A DNA stretch of 64,000 bases from Desulfovibrionaceae bacterium (GTDB lineage: Bacteria; Desulfobacterota; Desulfovibrionia; Desulfovibrionales; Desulfovibrionaceae). This document shows, one piece after another, positions 18,049 to 28,782 of this stretch. Both the position numbers and the translations under genes were made by a program. Each line of letters begins with the position of its first letter. Position 1 is the first letter of the stretch. The stretch spans positions 62,001-126,000 of the forward strand of contig CAJTFO010000001.1 of NCBI GenBank assembly GCA_910575755.1. The letters are read 5' to 3'. The notes below the pieces were generated by a model that was not told where the DNA came from, searched no databases, and worked only from the letters and a program-made list of their open reading frames with translations.

Positions 18049-18755
18049 ACGACGCTTTCCGCGCCTTGCGGATATGCCTGGTTCTTGTGCTCTGCGCGCT
18101 GCTGCTGAACGGCTGCGGTTCGCGCTCCTGGCGCAAGGGCGGCGTGCCGGGCAGCAAGCCCTACACCGTGCGCGGCAAGACCTATTATCCGCTTAAATCC
18201 GCCCACGGCTTTGTGGAAGTGGGCGTGGCCTCCTGGTACGGACCGGGTTTTCACGGCAAGAAAACCGCCAATGGCGAGCGCTACAACCAGTACGCCATGA
18301 CAGCGGCCCATAAAATCCTGCCTTTGGGCACCAAGGTGCGCGTCACCCACCTGGGCAACGGCCGCTCCGTCATCGTGCGCGTCAATGACCGGGGCCCCTT
18401 TGTGGAGGATAGGGTCATTGACCTTTCGCGCGGCGCGGCCACGCGCCTGAACATGATGGGTTCGGGCACGGCCAGGGTGCGCATCCAGAGCCTGGGCGGC
18501 GTTCCCGAAATGCGTGAGGACGGCGACATGGCCGGCCCCTTTTATGTGCAGGTGGGGGCCTTCGCCAGCAAGGACAACGCCTACAAGCTGATCAACATCC
18601 TGACCCGCTCCGGCCACAAGGGCCGCCTGCAATTCGGCAGCAACAACATGTGGAACGTGCAGGTGGGACCGTGGCAGGATTCCAATGGAGCGCAGCAAAT
18701 GCTGGAGCTGTTCAAGACTCTCTATCCCCATGCCTTTGTGGTGGGGGGAAACTGA
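18045..18755 (+). CDS. rlpA: RlpA-like septal-ring lipoprotein with SPOR domain
   Basis: 236 residues. A lipoprotein signal peptide ends in LLLNGC, so the mature protein is anchored through Cys. The double-psi beta-barrel follows (VGVASWYGPGFHGKKTANGE, then MTAAHKILPLGTKVRVTHL and VNDRGPFVEDRVIDLS), with the Asp and His expected in lytic transglycosylase-type RlpA. Residues of about 160-235 form a SPOR domain (FYVQVGAFASKDNA to VGPWQDSNGAQQML) that binds denuded septal glycan. The start is the ATG overlapping the upstream stop. Role: peptidoglycan trimming at division. Confidence 0.9.
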   Translation: MNDAFRALRICLVLVLCALLLNGCGSRSWRKGGVPGSKPYTVRGKTYYPLKSAHGFVEVGVASWYGPGFHGKKTANGERYNQYAMTAAHKILPLGTKVRVTHLGNGRSVIVRVNDRGPFVEDRVIDLSRGAATRLNMMGSGTARVRIQSLGGVPEMREDGDMAGPFYVQVGAFASKDNAYKLINILTRSGHKGRLQFGSNNMWNVQVGPWQDSNGAQQMLELFKTLYPHAFVVGGN

Positions 18756-18790
18756 TTCGCCACAGTAAGATCACGGTACGGAGAGAAGGC

Positions 18791-20157
<1,367 letters not shown>

Positions 20158-20184
20158 CAGGACAGGCGCATCTGGAGCCTTTTG

Positions 20185-20265
20185 CTTTTGAAATGGGAAA
20201 ATTTCAAAGGCAACGCCGCATTGGCCTGAAAAGCGAGGTTTTCAGGCTCAATGGACGTGTCCGCC
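20185..20265. repeat. Structured intergenic element, possible diverged relative of the 138-bp repeat
   Basis: Two hairpins in series: TTTGAAAT/ATTTCAAA (20187-20208) and CCTGAAAA/TTTTCAGG (20225-20246), then GTGTCCGCCC. The order and spacing (AT-rich palindrome, CGCCG linker, A/T-tract hairpin, TGGRCG...GTCCGC) parallel the first part of the 138-bp repeat, but primary sequence identity is low. It lies between convergent genes and could equally be a simple bidirectional terminator. Confidence 0.45.
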
Positions 20266-20298
20266 CTGCCGCCGCTGAGCGGAAAATATTATGGCAGC

Positions 20299-21321
20299 TT
20301 ACAGGTTGGCCGCGTACCAGTCCCCCGCCAGGCGCAGCCCCTGGCGCACGTCATAGCCCGGCGCATAACCCAGCAGGTTTTCGGCCCTGCTGATGTCCGC
20401 CAGCGAGTGGCGCACGTCGCCCGCGCGAAAATCGCGGTGCACGGCTTCGGCTGTGGCGGCCGCGGGCAGATGGCGGCTCACTTCCTCACGAATCAGCAGA
20501 AAGAGCTCGTTGAGCGTGGTGCGCTGGCCAAAGGCCACGTTGTATATCTTGTCGCGGGCCTCGGCGCGGGCGCAACTGGCCAGCAGATTGGCCTGCACCA
20601 CGTTGTCGATGTAGCAGAAGTCGCGGCTGGTTTCGCCGTCGCCGTTGACGTAGACGGTTTCCCCCCTGATCAGACTGGCGAACCACTGCGGAATCACCGC
20701 CGCATACGCGCCGTAGGGGTCCTGGCGCTGGCCGAAGACGTTGAAATAGCGCAGGCCAATGCTGGTGAAGCCGTAACAGCGGGCGAAAACATCGGCGTAA
20801 AGCTCGTCCACATACTTGGTCACAGCGTAGGGCGAGAGCGGACGGCCGATCTTGTCCTCCACCTTGGGCAGTTCCGGAGAGTCGCCGTAGGTGGAGGAGG
20901 AAGCGGCGTACACGAAACTTTCCACCCTGGCGTCGCGCGCGGCCACCAGCATGTTCAGAAAGCCGTCGATATTGCAGCTGTTGGAAAGCAGGGGATCGTC
21001 AATGGAGCGCGGCACAGAACCCAGGGCCGCCTCGTGCAGCACATGCCGCACGCCGTCGCAGGCCTTGCGGCAGGTATCCAGATCGCGGATGTCGCCCTCA
21101 ATGAAGGTAAAGCGCCGCCAGGCTTCCGGCCCCACCAGGTCGCGGACCATATCCAGATTTTTCTGATAGCCGGTGAGAAAATTGTCCAGGCCGACCACGG
21201 TCTGACCCATTTTCAGCAGATGCTCCAGCAGATTGGAGCCGATGAAACCGGCCACGCCCGTCACCAGCCAGCGGGACGGGGCGGCGGTCATGCTTTCGCA
21301 CAAGGCGGCATAGGCGCTCAT
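20299..21321 (-). CDS. UDP-N-acetylglucosamine 4-epimerase-like SDR (WbpP/TviC type)
   Basis: Extended short-chain dehydrogenase of about 340 residues. The NAD-binding G-x-x-G-x-x-G is in [17 protein letters not shown]. The catalytic S-S-S and Y-x-x-x-K are in [11 protein letters not shown] and [33 protein letters not shown] and [20 protein letters not shown] are typical of the WbpP/TviC group that epimerises UDP-GlcNAc(A). The start at 21321 is preferred because AGGAT lies eight bases upstream; a second ATG six bases earlier sits too close to it. It opens the polysaccharide locus. Confidence 0.85.
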   Translation of the reverse strand: MSAYAALCESMTAAPSRWLVTGVAGFIGSNLLEHLLKMGQTVVGLDNFLTGYQKNLDMVRDLVGPEAWRRFTFIEGDIRDLDTCRKACDGVRHVLHEAALGSVPRSIDDPLLSNSCNIDGFLNMLVAARDARVESFVYAASSSTYGDSPELPKVEDKIGRPLSPYAVTKYVDELYADVFARCYGFTSIGLRYFNVFGQRQDPYGAYAAVIPQWFASLIRGETVYVNGDGETSRDFCYIDNVVQANLLASCARAEARDKIYNVAFGQRTTLNELFLLIREEVSRHLPAAATAEAVHRDFRAGDVRHSLADISRAENLLGYAPGYDVRQGLRLAGDWYAANL

Positions 21322-21521
21322 GAGCATATCCTGTTTTCAGTTTGAATGTTGAAAAATGCGTGGCCTCATGGCCGTTCGTTCTTGTAGCGCGCGCGGTTCG
21401 GCCTGTAAAGAATGCCTTTGCGCCCCTCTTTTCAGGGTCGTGCGCAGGTGCTATAGGCAGAGCCATGCCGTATGGGCCGGGCAAGTGCGCCGCCATCACG
21501 GCGGAAGGGAGAAAGCAAGAC

Positions 21522-22658
21522 ATGAAAATCATCGTCCTGGGCAACCAGGCCAGGGCATTGTCCAATTTCTGGAGCGTGCTGATCCGCCGGATGCGGCAGG
21601 GCGGCCATGAGGTTCTCTGCTGCGCGCCTCCGGGCGACCCCGAAGCCGACGCGGCCCTGAAGGGCCTGGGCGCGGCGGTGCTCCACTACCAGCTCGACCG
21701 CAAGGGCCTCAACCCCCTGCATGACGCGCGCACTTTCGCGCAACTGCGGCGGATATTCGCTGAAGAAAAGCCCGATCTGCTCTTCGCCTCCACCATCAAG
21801 CCGGTCATTTACGGCTGCATGGCCGCCCGGCGCGCGCGCGTGCCGCACGTTTACGCCACCATCACCGGCCTGGGCTACGCCTTTGAAGCCGACAGCCTGT
21901 TCAAGAAATGCGTCAATCGTCTGAGCGTCCTGCTCTACCGCATGGCGCTCAGAAACGCGGAAGGCGTCTTTTTTCAGAATCAGGACGATATTCGCATTTT
22001 CCGCCAGTCGGGCATCCTGGACGCAGGCGCGCGCGTGCTCACGGCGCGCGGCACGGGCGTGGACATTGCGCGCTTCGCCCCCGCGCCCCTGCCCCCACTG
22101 CCGCCGCACGGCCCCGTGACCTTTCTGCTGGTGGGCCGCCTGCTGGAAGCCAAGGGTCTGGCGGAATATGCCGAGGCCGCGCGCCTGCTCAAAGGCCGTT
22201 ACCCCCAGGCCCGCTTTCAGCTTCTGGGCCCGCCGGAAGAGGGCCTGGGCAGCGTGAGCCTTGACCGCATCAGAACCTGGGAGCATGAAAACGGCATGGA
22301 ATATCTGGGCGAAACCAGAGACGTGCGGCCCCATGTGGCCGCGGCCCATGTGCTGGTGCTGCCCTCCTGGCGGGAAGGAACCCCCACCTCCATCATGGAG
22401 GGCATGAGTATGGGCCGCGCGGCTGTGGTCACGGATGTGCCCGGCTGCCGGGAGGTGGTGCGCGACGGCATCAACGGTCGCATGGTTCCGTTGCGCGACC
22501 CCGGGGCCCTGGCCGAAGCCATGGAAAGTTTCATCCTCGCGCCGGAAACCATTGCCCGTATGGGCACGGCCGGGCGAGAGCTGGCGGTCAGAGAATTTGA
22601 CGCTGAAAAAGTGGCGGCCCGCATCCTTGAGGATATGCGCGTGCCCGCCGGGGCATAA
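21522..22658 (+). CDS. Glycosyltransferase family 4, PglA/WbpX-like
   Basis: 378 residues with GT-B layout. N-terminal half: IIVLGNQARALSNFW and the D-L-L-F-A-S-T-I-K-P-V-I-Y-G stretch. C-terminal half: LLVGRLLEAKGLAEY, and the donor-binding E-x7-E region LPSWREGTPTSIMEGMSMGRAAV. Similar proteins transfer HexNAc residues to undecaprenyl-linked sugars. ATG 21522 is chosen because the upstream frame crosses the divergent promoter region. It is followed after 11 bp by the priming sugar transferase, so both steps are probably co-expressed. Confidence 0.85.
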   Translation: MKIIVLGNQARALSNFWSVLIRRMRQGGHEVLCCAPPGDPEADAALKGLGAAVLHYQLDRKGLNPLHDARTFAQLRRIFAEEKPDLLFASTIKPVIYGCMAARRARVPHVYATITGLGYAFEADSLFKKCVNRLSVLLYRMALRNAEGVFFQNQDDIRIFRQSGILDAGARVLTARGTGVDIARFAPAPLPPLPPHGPVTFLLVGRLLEAKGLAEYAEAARLLKGRYPQARFQLLGPPEEGLGSVSLDRIRTWEHENGMEYLGETRDVRPHVAAAHVLVLPSWREGTPTSIMEGMSMGRAAVVTDVPGCREVVRDGINGRMVPLRDPGALAEAMESFILAPETIARMGTAGRELAVREFDAEKVAARILEDMRVPAGA

Positions 22659-22669
22659 AGGGAAATGCA

Positions 22670-24019
22670 ATGATCAGTACATATCGCATGGCGCTTTTGC
22701 AGGTTCTGGATATTTTCTGCCTGCTGCTGGCGCTCACCGTCACCGGCGTGACCACCATCGCGCCGGATCTGAGCGTGTTCCACGACTATACCGGCGCTTC
22801 GCTGTTCACGGTCTTTTTTTACATGCTCTTTTTCTACATTCTTGACGCCTACAGCGTGGGGCAGGAAGACTTCAGGGAAACGGCGGGGCGGGTGCTGGTG
22901 GCCTGCGTGCTGGGCATCATTTCCTCGGCCACGGCTTCCTATTCCTTCGACCACTGGCGTTTCGACCGCGAAACCCTGCTGCTGCTCTTTGCCCTCTCCC
23001 TGGCCTTCAGCCTGGGCTGGCGCTGGTTCTATTACCGCAATGCGGACAAGCTGACCCACCCTCTGCGCATCCTGCTGGTGGGCGTGGACCGCGCGGGCAA
23101 GGTGCGCCAGTTGCTGGCCGAGGGCCTGCCGCAAGCCAGAATCATCGGCTATGTGGGCGAAAGGGATCAGGACCCGGATGCGGGCCCCTGCCTGGGCCCG
23201 CCCTTCAAGGCCCTGGACGCGGCCCACGAAAAAAGGGCCACCATGATTCTGCTGCTGCCTGACGCGCCCATTGATGACGACATCGCCCGCGACCTGCTGG
23301 AGGCCAAGCTGCGCGGCAGCATGGTGGTGGATATTCGCAGTTTTTACGAACATGTGGTGCAGCGCCTGCCCCTCTCGCAGATCAACGACGAGTGGCTGTT
23401 GCAGACCGAGGGCTTTTCGCTGAACACCCGCGGTTCACTGCGGCGGCTGAAACGGGCCCTGGACGTGCTGATTTCTCTGGTGCTGCTGATTCCGGCCACG
23501 CCCGTCATGCTGCTGACCGCTCTGATCGTGCGCCTGGAATCGCCCGGCCCGGTGATCTACCGCCAGGACCGGGTGGGCCTGTACGAAAAGGAATTTACGG
23601 TCTACAAATTCCGCTCCATGCGCGCGGACGCGGAAAAAGACGGCGCGGTCTGGGCCAGCGCCCACGACAGCCGGGTGACGCGCTTCGGCAGGTTCATCCG
23701 CAAGGTGCGCATTGACGAGCTGCCCCAGATCTGGAACATCCTCAAGGGCGACATGAGCTTCATCGGCCCCCGGCCCGAACGCATGGCCTTTGTGACGCGG
23801 CTCAAGCAGGCCATCCCCTATTACAGCCTGCGCCATACGGTAAAGCCGGGCCTCACGGGCTGGGCCCAGGTCTGCTACCCCTACGGCGCGTCAGAGGATG
23901 ACGCCCGCCGCAAGCTGGAATACGACCTTTATTATATCAAGAATATGTCCATCCTGCTGGATATTCACATTATCTTCAAAACCATCGGTGTGGTGCTTTT
24001 TCCCAAGGGGGCGCGTTAG
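22670..24019 (+). CDS. Undecaprenyl-phosphate sugar phosphotransferase (WbaP/WcaJ type)
   Basis: 449 residues, the initiating enzyme of a surface polysaccharide. N-terminal membrane helices (to about residue 115), a Rossmann-like CoA-binding domain (ILLVGVDRAGKVRQLL onward), one more helix (LISLVLLIPATPVMLLTAL), then the bacterial sugar transferase domain with VIYRQDRVGLYEKEFTVYKF, the D-S-R-V-T-R-F-G segment, IDELPQIWNILKGDMSFIGP and RPER. It moves sugar-1-phosphate to undecaprenyl phosphate at the inner membrane. Confidence 0.92.
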   Translation: MISTYRMALLQVLDIFCLLLALTVTGVTTIAPDLSVFHDYTGASLFTVFFYMLFFYILDAYSVGQEDFRETAGRVLVACVLGIISSATASYSFDHWRFDRETLLLLFALSLAFSLGWRWFYYRNADKLTHPLRILLVGVDRAGKVRQLLAEGLPQARIIGYVGERDQDPDAGPCLGPPFKALDAAHEKRATMILLLPDAPIDDDIARDLLEAKLRGSMVVDIRSFYEHVVQRLPLSQINDEWLLQTEGFSLNTRGSLRRLKRALDVLISLVLLIPATPVMLLTALIVRLESPGPVIYRQDRVGLYEKEFTVYKFRSMRADAEKDGAVWASAHDSRVTRFGRFIRKVRIDELPQIWNILKGDMSFIGPRPERMAFVTRLKQAIPYYSLRHTVKPGLTGWAQVCYPYGASEDDARRKLEYDLYYIKNMSILLDIHIIFKTIGVVLFPKGAR

Positions 24020-24052
24020 AACATTTATCTGATGAAATCAGGTACATGCTCT
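24018..24052. repeat. Inverted partial copy of the terminal hairpin of the 138-bp repeat
   Basis: Read on the - strand the segment is AGAGCATGTACCTGATTTC followed by ATCAGATAAATGTTCT. This matches the last 35 bases of the 138-bp repeat with few differences, including the inner CTGAT/ATCAG stem. It starts in the stop codon of the sugar transferase gene and reaches the stop of the convergent GT2 gene, a natural position for a bidirectional terminator. Confidence 0.75.
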
Positions 24053-25016
24053 AGTTTCTGGCAAGCCCGGCAATGTCCAGAGCGCGAAAGACAGCGGCCG
24101 CCTCTTCCCGGTCCGGCGCCAGGGACAGAATTTTGCCGGCAAAAAAGAGAACATAGCGCTGAAAGGCGGGTTCCGCTCCGAACATTTCGCTGTAGCCGCG
24201 CCAGAGCCTGTCCAGCCAATTCAGCAGGGCTGGCGCGCCGTGGCGGACGCAATGCGCTTTCAGCGGGGCATAGATCAGGCCCGCGTGCAGGGCGGCCTCC
24301 GCGGGTCCGGCCCCTGCCCGGCCTTTTTGGGGGCGGGACAGCCCCAGACAGGGAAAAACATGCCCCAGCAGGGCCCGCACATGCCATTGCGGCACAAAGG
24401 GACGGCGAAAATAGCGGTAGCGCAGCAGCACTTCCGGCAGATTGGCGGCGCGCCGCCGCGCCCCCAGCAGCAGGTCGGCCCAGAAGGCGAAATCTTCGGC
24501 CCGCTCCAGGGCCGGGTCAAAGCGCAGGCCGTGGTCGCGCAGGACTTCCAGCCGCAGCATGCTGCACCCGTTGACTACGGACGCGCCGAAGACCGTGGCC
24601 GCCCGAACCTCTTCCGGCGCGGCGGGAAAGCGCTCCAGCAGCGTGGACTGGTGGAAGTATTGCAGCCAGCCGCCGCACACGTCCACATCCGGACGCGCGT
24701 CCAGAAAAGCCGCCTGCTTTTCCAGACGCCGGGGCATGGCCATGTCGTCGGCGTCCATCCAGGCCAGATACGCGCCGCGCGCCTCGTCCAGAGCCGCATT
24801 GCGCGCCGCCGCCCTGCCCTGATTGCTTTTCAGCCGGATCAGGCGAAGGCGTTTGTCCGCATAGGCTTCCACACGGCGGGCCGTGTCGTCTGTGGAACCG
24901 TCGTCCACCACCAGCAGTTCAAAATCCCGGCAGGTCTGCCTCAGAATGGAATCCACGGCCTCGTTAATATACGGGGCCGCATTGTGGGCGGGCATGGCAA
25001 CGGTGATTCTGGGCAT
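24051..25016 (-). CDS. Glycosyltransferase family 2
   Basis: 321 residues. The GT-A start is RITVAMPAHNAAPYINEAVDS, with ELLVVDDGSTDDT and the D-x-D region AYLAWMDADDMAMP. Substrate not deducible. No membrane helices are evident, so it acts on the cytoplasmic side. It lies 26 bp downstream of the GT10 gene in the same direction. Confidence 0.88.
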   Translation of the reverse strand: MPRITVAMPAHNAAPYINEAVDSILRQTCRDFELLVVDDGSTDDTARRVEAYADKRLRLIRLKSNQGRAAARNAALDEARGAYLAWMDADDMAMPRRLEKQAAFLDARPDVDVCGGWLQYFHQSTLLERFPAAPEEVRAATVFGASVVNGCSMLRLEVLRDHGLRFDPALERAEDFAFWADLLLGARRRAANLPEVLLRYRYFRRPFVPQWHVRALLGHVFPCLGLSRPQKGRAGAGPAEAALHAGLIYAPLKAHCVRHGAPALLNWLDRLWRGYSEMFGAEPAFQRYVLFFAGKILSLAPDREEAAAVFRALDIAGLARN

Positions 25017-25042
25017 ACGGCGGCTCCCGCTGCGGTATGGAT

Positions 25043-26050
25043 TCAGCGCCGCGCCCGCGCGTACAGGGCGGCAATGGACTGGCGGTCCGCGCCGTACAGC
25101 ATTTCGGCCCGCTCAAGTGGGGCCGGACGCCGCATGTGGGGAGTCGCCTCGCGAATCAGCTTTGCCAGCCGGGCAAAGACATTGCTGTGCCGCAGACACC
25201 AGGCGCGGCAGCGGGCCAGGGCCTCCCGCCGCTCTTCCCAGAAGTTGCCGCGCAGACAGCGGGCAATGCGCTCCATATTGCCCGCCTCATCCTCCGGGTC
25301 AAGCGCAAGAAAGCCGTCCGCCGAGCCTCCCGTGCCGCCGCAGACCGCGGCCAGATTGGGCGCGCCCAGATACAGGGGCAAGGCCCAGCCGATCCAGGCA
25401 TCAGACAGCTTTTCCGTCCAGAAGTTGTCCAGATAGTTATTTTCCAGCACAAGATGGTATTTATAGGGGGCTATGGCTTCAGCCTTGTCGGACACGGGCC
25501 GGAAGCCCCGCCCGAAGACATCCAGATCATCCCCCAGCAGTTCCTTGAGACGCCGAACAAAATGGATGCGGCGGCGCTGCGCCTCGGTGGCCGTTTTGCT
25601 GGAACAGATGACCGAGATTTTTTTACCTTTTTCCGGCACAGGCAGATTTTCAATGTCGCTGAGGCGGGCGAACGCGGGAGAGAGGGGAACAGCGTCGCTG
25701 GCGGTTACTCCGTAGTGCCAGTTCAGGCAGGGATTTTCCAGATGCAGCGCGCGGGCTTCCACGCCCCGAAAAGCATAGGGGGAAATGACCGTGCCGAACT
25801 GCTCCAGATAGGCGCGCGGATAGCGCTTGATTTCCGGCGGCTCGGTGACAAAGAGCACGCGCCGTTCACGCGGAACGCGGGTCAGCGTGCCGGGCGGCGG
25901 CTCGTCAAAAACCGCCAGCCAACAGGCGCGGCAGTCCCTGTCCTCCAGAACAAAGCGCGTTTCCTCCCCCCGGCCCATGCCGCCGCAGCCGTCCACGGTC
26001 TGGCGCAGCCAGGGCCAGGCCGCGTGTATGGTGCAAAAAAAGCAATCCAT
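25043..26050 (-). CDS. Glycosyltransferase family 10 (fucosyltransferase-like)
   Basis: About 335 residues. The alpha-1,3/4-fucosyltransferase signature is in YKYHLVLENNYLDNFWTEKL followed by D-A-W-I-G-W-A-L-P-L-Y-L-G-A-P-N. KISVICSSKTATEAQRRRIH is also family-like. Start taken at the ATG 26050 after GGGGAG; the longer frame would need a TTG. Acceptor and donor are unknown; GDP-fucose or a related sugar is expected. Two genes, this one and the GT2, run toward the sugar transferase. Confidence 0.82.
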   Translation of the reverse strand: MDCFFCTIHAAWPWLRQTVDGCGGMGRGEETRFVLEDRDCRACWLAVFDEPPPGTLTRVPRERRVLFVTEPPEIKRYPRAYLEQFGTVISPYAFRGVEARALHLENPCLNWHYGVTASDAVPLSPAFARLSDIENLPVPEKGKKISVICSSKTATEAQRRRIHFVRRLKELLGDDLDVFGRGFRPVSDKAEAIAPYKYHLVLENNYLDNFWTEKLSDAWIGWALPLYLGAPNLAAVCGGTGGSADGFLALDPEDEAGNMERIARCLRGNFWEERREALARCRAWCLRHSNVFARLAKLIREATPHMRRPAPLERAEMLYGADRQSIAALYARARR

Positions 26051-26101
26051 GCTCCCCACTTCTTCTCTCAGCAACGGCGGATGGACAAATGCAAGCGGGC
26101 T

Positions 26102-27154
26102 TCAGACGGCACGGCGCGCGTCTGTGCGCCCCCGCCAGCGGCCGGATGTCCGCATCAGCCCGTCCCGCCGCAGCAGGCAGCAGGCGCAGCCGGGCAGGCT
26201 GTCAGCCAGGGCCAGGGCATCGCGCGGGGGCATGACCGACAGCGCCGTGGCCAGCGCATCGGCCATGAGACCGTCGGGCGCGGTCACGGTCACGCTGACC
26301 AGAGCCGAACTCTGGCCGGTGGCCGGGCTGACCAGATGGCTGTGCGTCTGCGCGGCGTCGTAAAACACTTCATAGCCGCCGGACGTGGCAATGGCCCCGC
26401 CCGCGGGCAGTTCCACCACCTGCGGATAGCGGCCCCGCTTCCGCGGGTCTTCCACAGCCACCCGCCAGGGCGCGTCCGGCCCTTTGCGGCCGCCCGCCAC
26501 CATGTCGCCCCCGGCATTGACCAGATGATCCGGGCAGCCGGCGGCGGTCAGCTCGCGCGACATGCACTGGGCGATATGCCCCTTGGCAATGCCGTCCAGA
26601 GTCAGGCCCATGCCGGAACGCGCGAAGCGCAGGCGGTCGCTGTCCACCTCCAGATGTTCCGCGCCCACCAGCTCCAGGGCTGCATGCAGCTCGCTTTGGG
26701 TCAGCCGCGGGCTTCCTGCCGGATTGCGCCGCTCTTCCAGCAGGCGCAGCAAGGGCAGCACAGTCACGTCAAACGCGCCGCCGGTCAGCCGGCTTATGCG
26801 CCGGGCGCTTTCCAGCAAGGCCGTCAGCTCCGGCGGGGCGTCCGCCAGCATGCCGCCCGAGTTCAGCGCGGCCACCGGGGAGGCCGCCCCGAAACGGGTA
26901 AACACGTCCGCCAGGGCTCGACCACGGGCAAAGGCGCGCTCCAGGGCGTCTTCGGCCCGCGCGGCGTCAGCGTCAACCACGCTGACAGTCACCACAGTGC
27001 CCATGAAAAGACGGGTCTTTTGCAGAGGTTCCGGGCCTGAGGCCGCTCTGGCGGTCAGGGGCAGCGGAACGGGCGTCAGGGCGGAGACGCCCAGAAAGCC
27101 GCCGCACAGCAAGGCGGCGCGCAGAAAATAACGACGGCTGTGATTCAATTGCAT
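26102..27154 (-). CDS. apbE: FAD:protein FMN transferase
   Basis: 350 residues, last gene of the rnf operon. It attaches FMN through a phosphoester to Thr of RnfG (and usually RnfD). A Tat-type signal SRRYFLRAALLCGG points to export. ApbE marks: FMGTVVTVSVV, LTLDGIAKGHIAQ, NAGGDMVAGG and the SGGYEVFYD...HSHLVSP stretch. GGAGG stands six bases before the ATG at 27154; the longer frame overlaps rnfB and is not used. Confidence 0.93.
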   Translation of the reverse strand: MQLNHSRRYFLRAALLCGGFLGVSALTPVPLPLTARAASGPEPLQKTRLFMGTVVTVSVVDADAARAEDALERAFARGRALADVFTRFGAASPVAALNSGGMLADAPPELTALLESARRISRLTGGAFDVTVLPLLRLLEERRNPAGSPRLTQSELHAALELVGAEHLEVDSDRLRFARSGMGLTLDGIAKGHIAQCMSRELTAAGCPDHLVNAGGDMVAGGRKGPDAPWRVAVEDPRKRGRYPQVVELPAGGAIATSGGYEVFYDAAQTHSHLVSPATGQSSALVSVTVTAPDGLMADALATALSVMPPRDALALADSLPGCACCLLRRDGLMRTSGRWRGRTDARRAV

Positions 27155-27165
27155 GCTGCCTCCTC

Positions 27166-28050
27166 TCAGGCCCGGGACTGGGGACGGGAGGACTCCCCAC
27201 CGGCGGGCGCCGGCGGCGTCGCCGCGTCCTCCACGGGCGCGTCGCTCTTTCTGGTGGAGCGCAAAATATGCCGCGGGCAGCCGCTTACGCAGACTTCGCC
27301 GCAGGAAGGACCATAGGAAAGGCACTGAAGCTGATCAATGACAATGCGGTTCTCTTCCAGACGCACGGCCCTGGCCGGACACGTTTTGACGCACTTGCCG
27401 CATTTGATGCAGCCCACGTCGCAGACATCCATGACCGCGCGCAGCTTGTCTCTGGTGTTGCAATACACCGCCACGCGGCCGCGCTGCGGCGTCAGTTCCA
27501 GTATGCCGCGCGGACAGGCGGCCACACATGCGCCGCAGCCCGTGCATTTGCCGCGATCCACGCGCGCCAGGCCGTCGCGCACTTCCATGGCCCCGAAGGG
27601 GCAGGCCTGCACGCAGTCGCCGAAACCCAGGCAGGAATACACGCAGACATCCGTTCCCCCGCGCATCAGAGCCGCCGCCGCGCAGGAGGGCATGCCCTGA
27701 TACTGATAGCGCGGGGCCACCTTGCCGGCCAGCTTGTCGCAACGCCGCAAGGCGTAAAGAGGTTCGGCCTCCGCCACGGTCTTGCCGGTGAGCTCGCCCA
27801 CGGCAATACTGACGGCTGCGCCGCCGGCGCAGCATTTATTGGCCGGAACCGAAGGATCATTGACCACCGCCGTGGCATAACCCTCGCAGCCCGCAAAACC
27901 GCAACCGCCGCAATTGGCCCCCGGCAGGGCCTCCAGCACGGCTTCCACCCTGGGGTCCTCCTTGACGTGAAAGACGCGCGAGGCCACGGCCAGAACGATT
28001 GAGGCCGCGAGCCCCAGGGCGAACAGGGTCAGAATGGAGACAAAGACCAT
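27166..28050 (-). CDS. rnfB: Rnf complex subunit RnfB
   Basis: 294 residues. One N-terminal membrane helix (residues of about 2-22), then the Fe-S domain with ALPGANCGGCGFAGCEGYA (four Cys). Next come ferredoxin motifs CVYSCLGFGDCVQACPFGAM, CTGCGACVAACP and CIKCGKCVKTCP, and an extra Cys-rich tail CLSYGPSCGEVCVSGCP. It accepts electrons from ferredoxin. Start at 28050 chosen for a GAGG site and because the helix then lies at the N-terminus. The tail after the last Cys motif is Pro/Ala-rich and probably disordered. Confidence 0.95.
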   Translation of the reverse strand: MVFVSILTLFALGLAASIVLAVASRVFHVKEDPRVEAVLEALPGANCGGCGFAGCEGYATAVVNDPSVPANKCCAGGAAVSIAVGELTGKTVAEAEPLYALRRCDKLAGKVAPRYQYQGMPSCAAAALMRGGTDVCVYSCLGFGDCVQACPFGAMEVRDGLARVDRGKCTGCGACVAACPRGILELTPQRGRVAVYCNTRDKLRAVMDVCDVGCIKCGKCVKTCPARAVRLEENRIVIDQLQCLSYGPSCGEVCVSGCPRHILRSTRKSDAPVEDAATPPAPAGGESSRPQSRA

Positions 28051-28171
28051 AGCGGCAACCTCGGCTGACGTAACAATAACGAGCTTCTCACTCTCAGATA
28101 TGACTTTTCTTTCACTTCGCAATGCCGCCCGCGCGACGCCTGACGTCCCCGGAATACAGAACGCCTCTTCT

Positions 28172-28747
28172 CTACTGCCCCATGCCCTTGAAGCCCATGA
28201 AGGCCAGCGACATCAGCCCGGCCATGACCAGGGCAATGGGCGTGCCCGCCATACATTTGGGCAGGCGGCAGGTGTCCAGCCGTTCGCGAATGCCGGCCAT
28301 GAGCAGCAGGGCCAGGGTGAAGCCCAGGCCGTAGGCCACGCCCCAGAGCATGGATTCCAGCAGGCCGAAACCCTCGCGCTGCACCAGAATGGCCACGCCC
28401 ATGACCGCGCAGTTGGTGGTGATCAGCGGCAGAAAAATGCCCAGAGCCGCATACAGCGGCGGCACGGCCTTTTTCAGGAACATTTCGACAAACTGCACCA
28501 GGGCGGCGATGACCACGATGAAAACAATGGTCTGCAAGTAACCGAGATTATAGGGGTCCAGCACATAGCGCTGCATCAGCCAGGTGCAGCAGGTGGACAC
28601 GATGATGACGAAAATCACGGCCCCGCCCATGCCCAGGGCCACGCTTTTTTCCTTGGAGCAGCCCAGATAGGGGCAGTTGCCCAGATACTGCGCCAACACA
28701 ATGTTGTTGACGAAAATGGCGGAGATAAAGATGGCAAAAATTTCCAT
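28172..28747 (-). CDS. rnfA: Rnf complex membrane subunit RnfA
   Basis: 191 residues with six predicted membrane helices, standard for RnfA. It starts MEIFAIFISAIFVNNIVLAQ and has NCPYLGCSKEK and a conserved internal TTNCAVMGVA; the two Cys stretches are those proposed to hold an intramembrane [2Fe-2S] cluster together with RnfE. AAAGGAG precedes the ATG. Confidence 0.95.
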   Translation of the reverse strand: MEIFAIFISAIFVNNIVLAQYLGNCPYLGCSKEKSVALGMGGAVIFVIIVSTCCTWLMQRYVLDPYNLGYLQTIVFIVVIAALVQFVEMFLKKAVPPLYAALGIFLPLITTNCAVMGVAILVQREGFGLLESMLWGVAYGLGFTLALLLMAGIRERLDTCRLPKCMAGTPIALVMAGLMSLAFMGFKGMGQ

Positions 28748-28782
28748 GCGCCGCTCCTTTCACACGTCCGCGCGGGCCGGGA

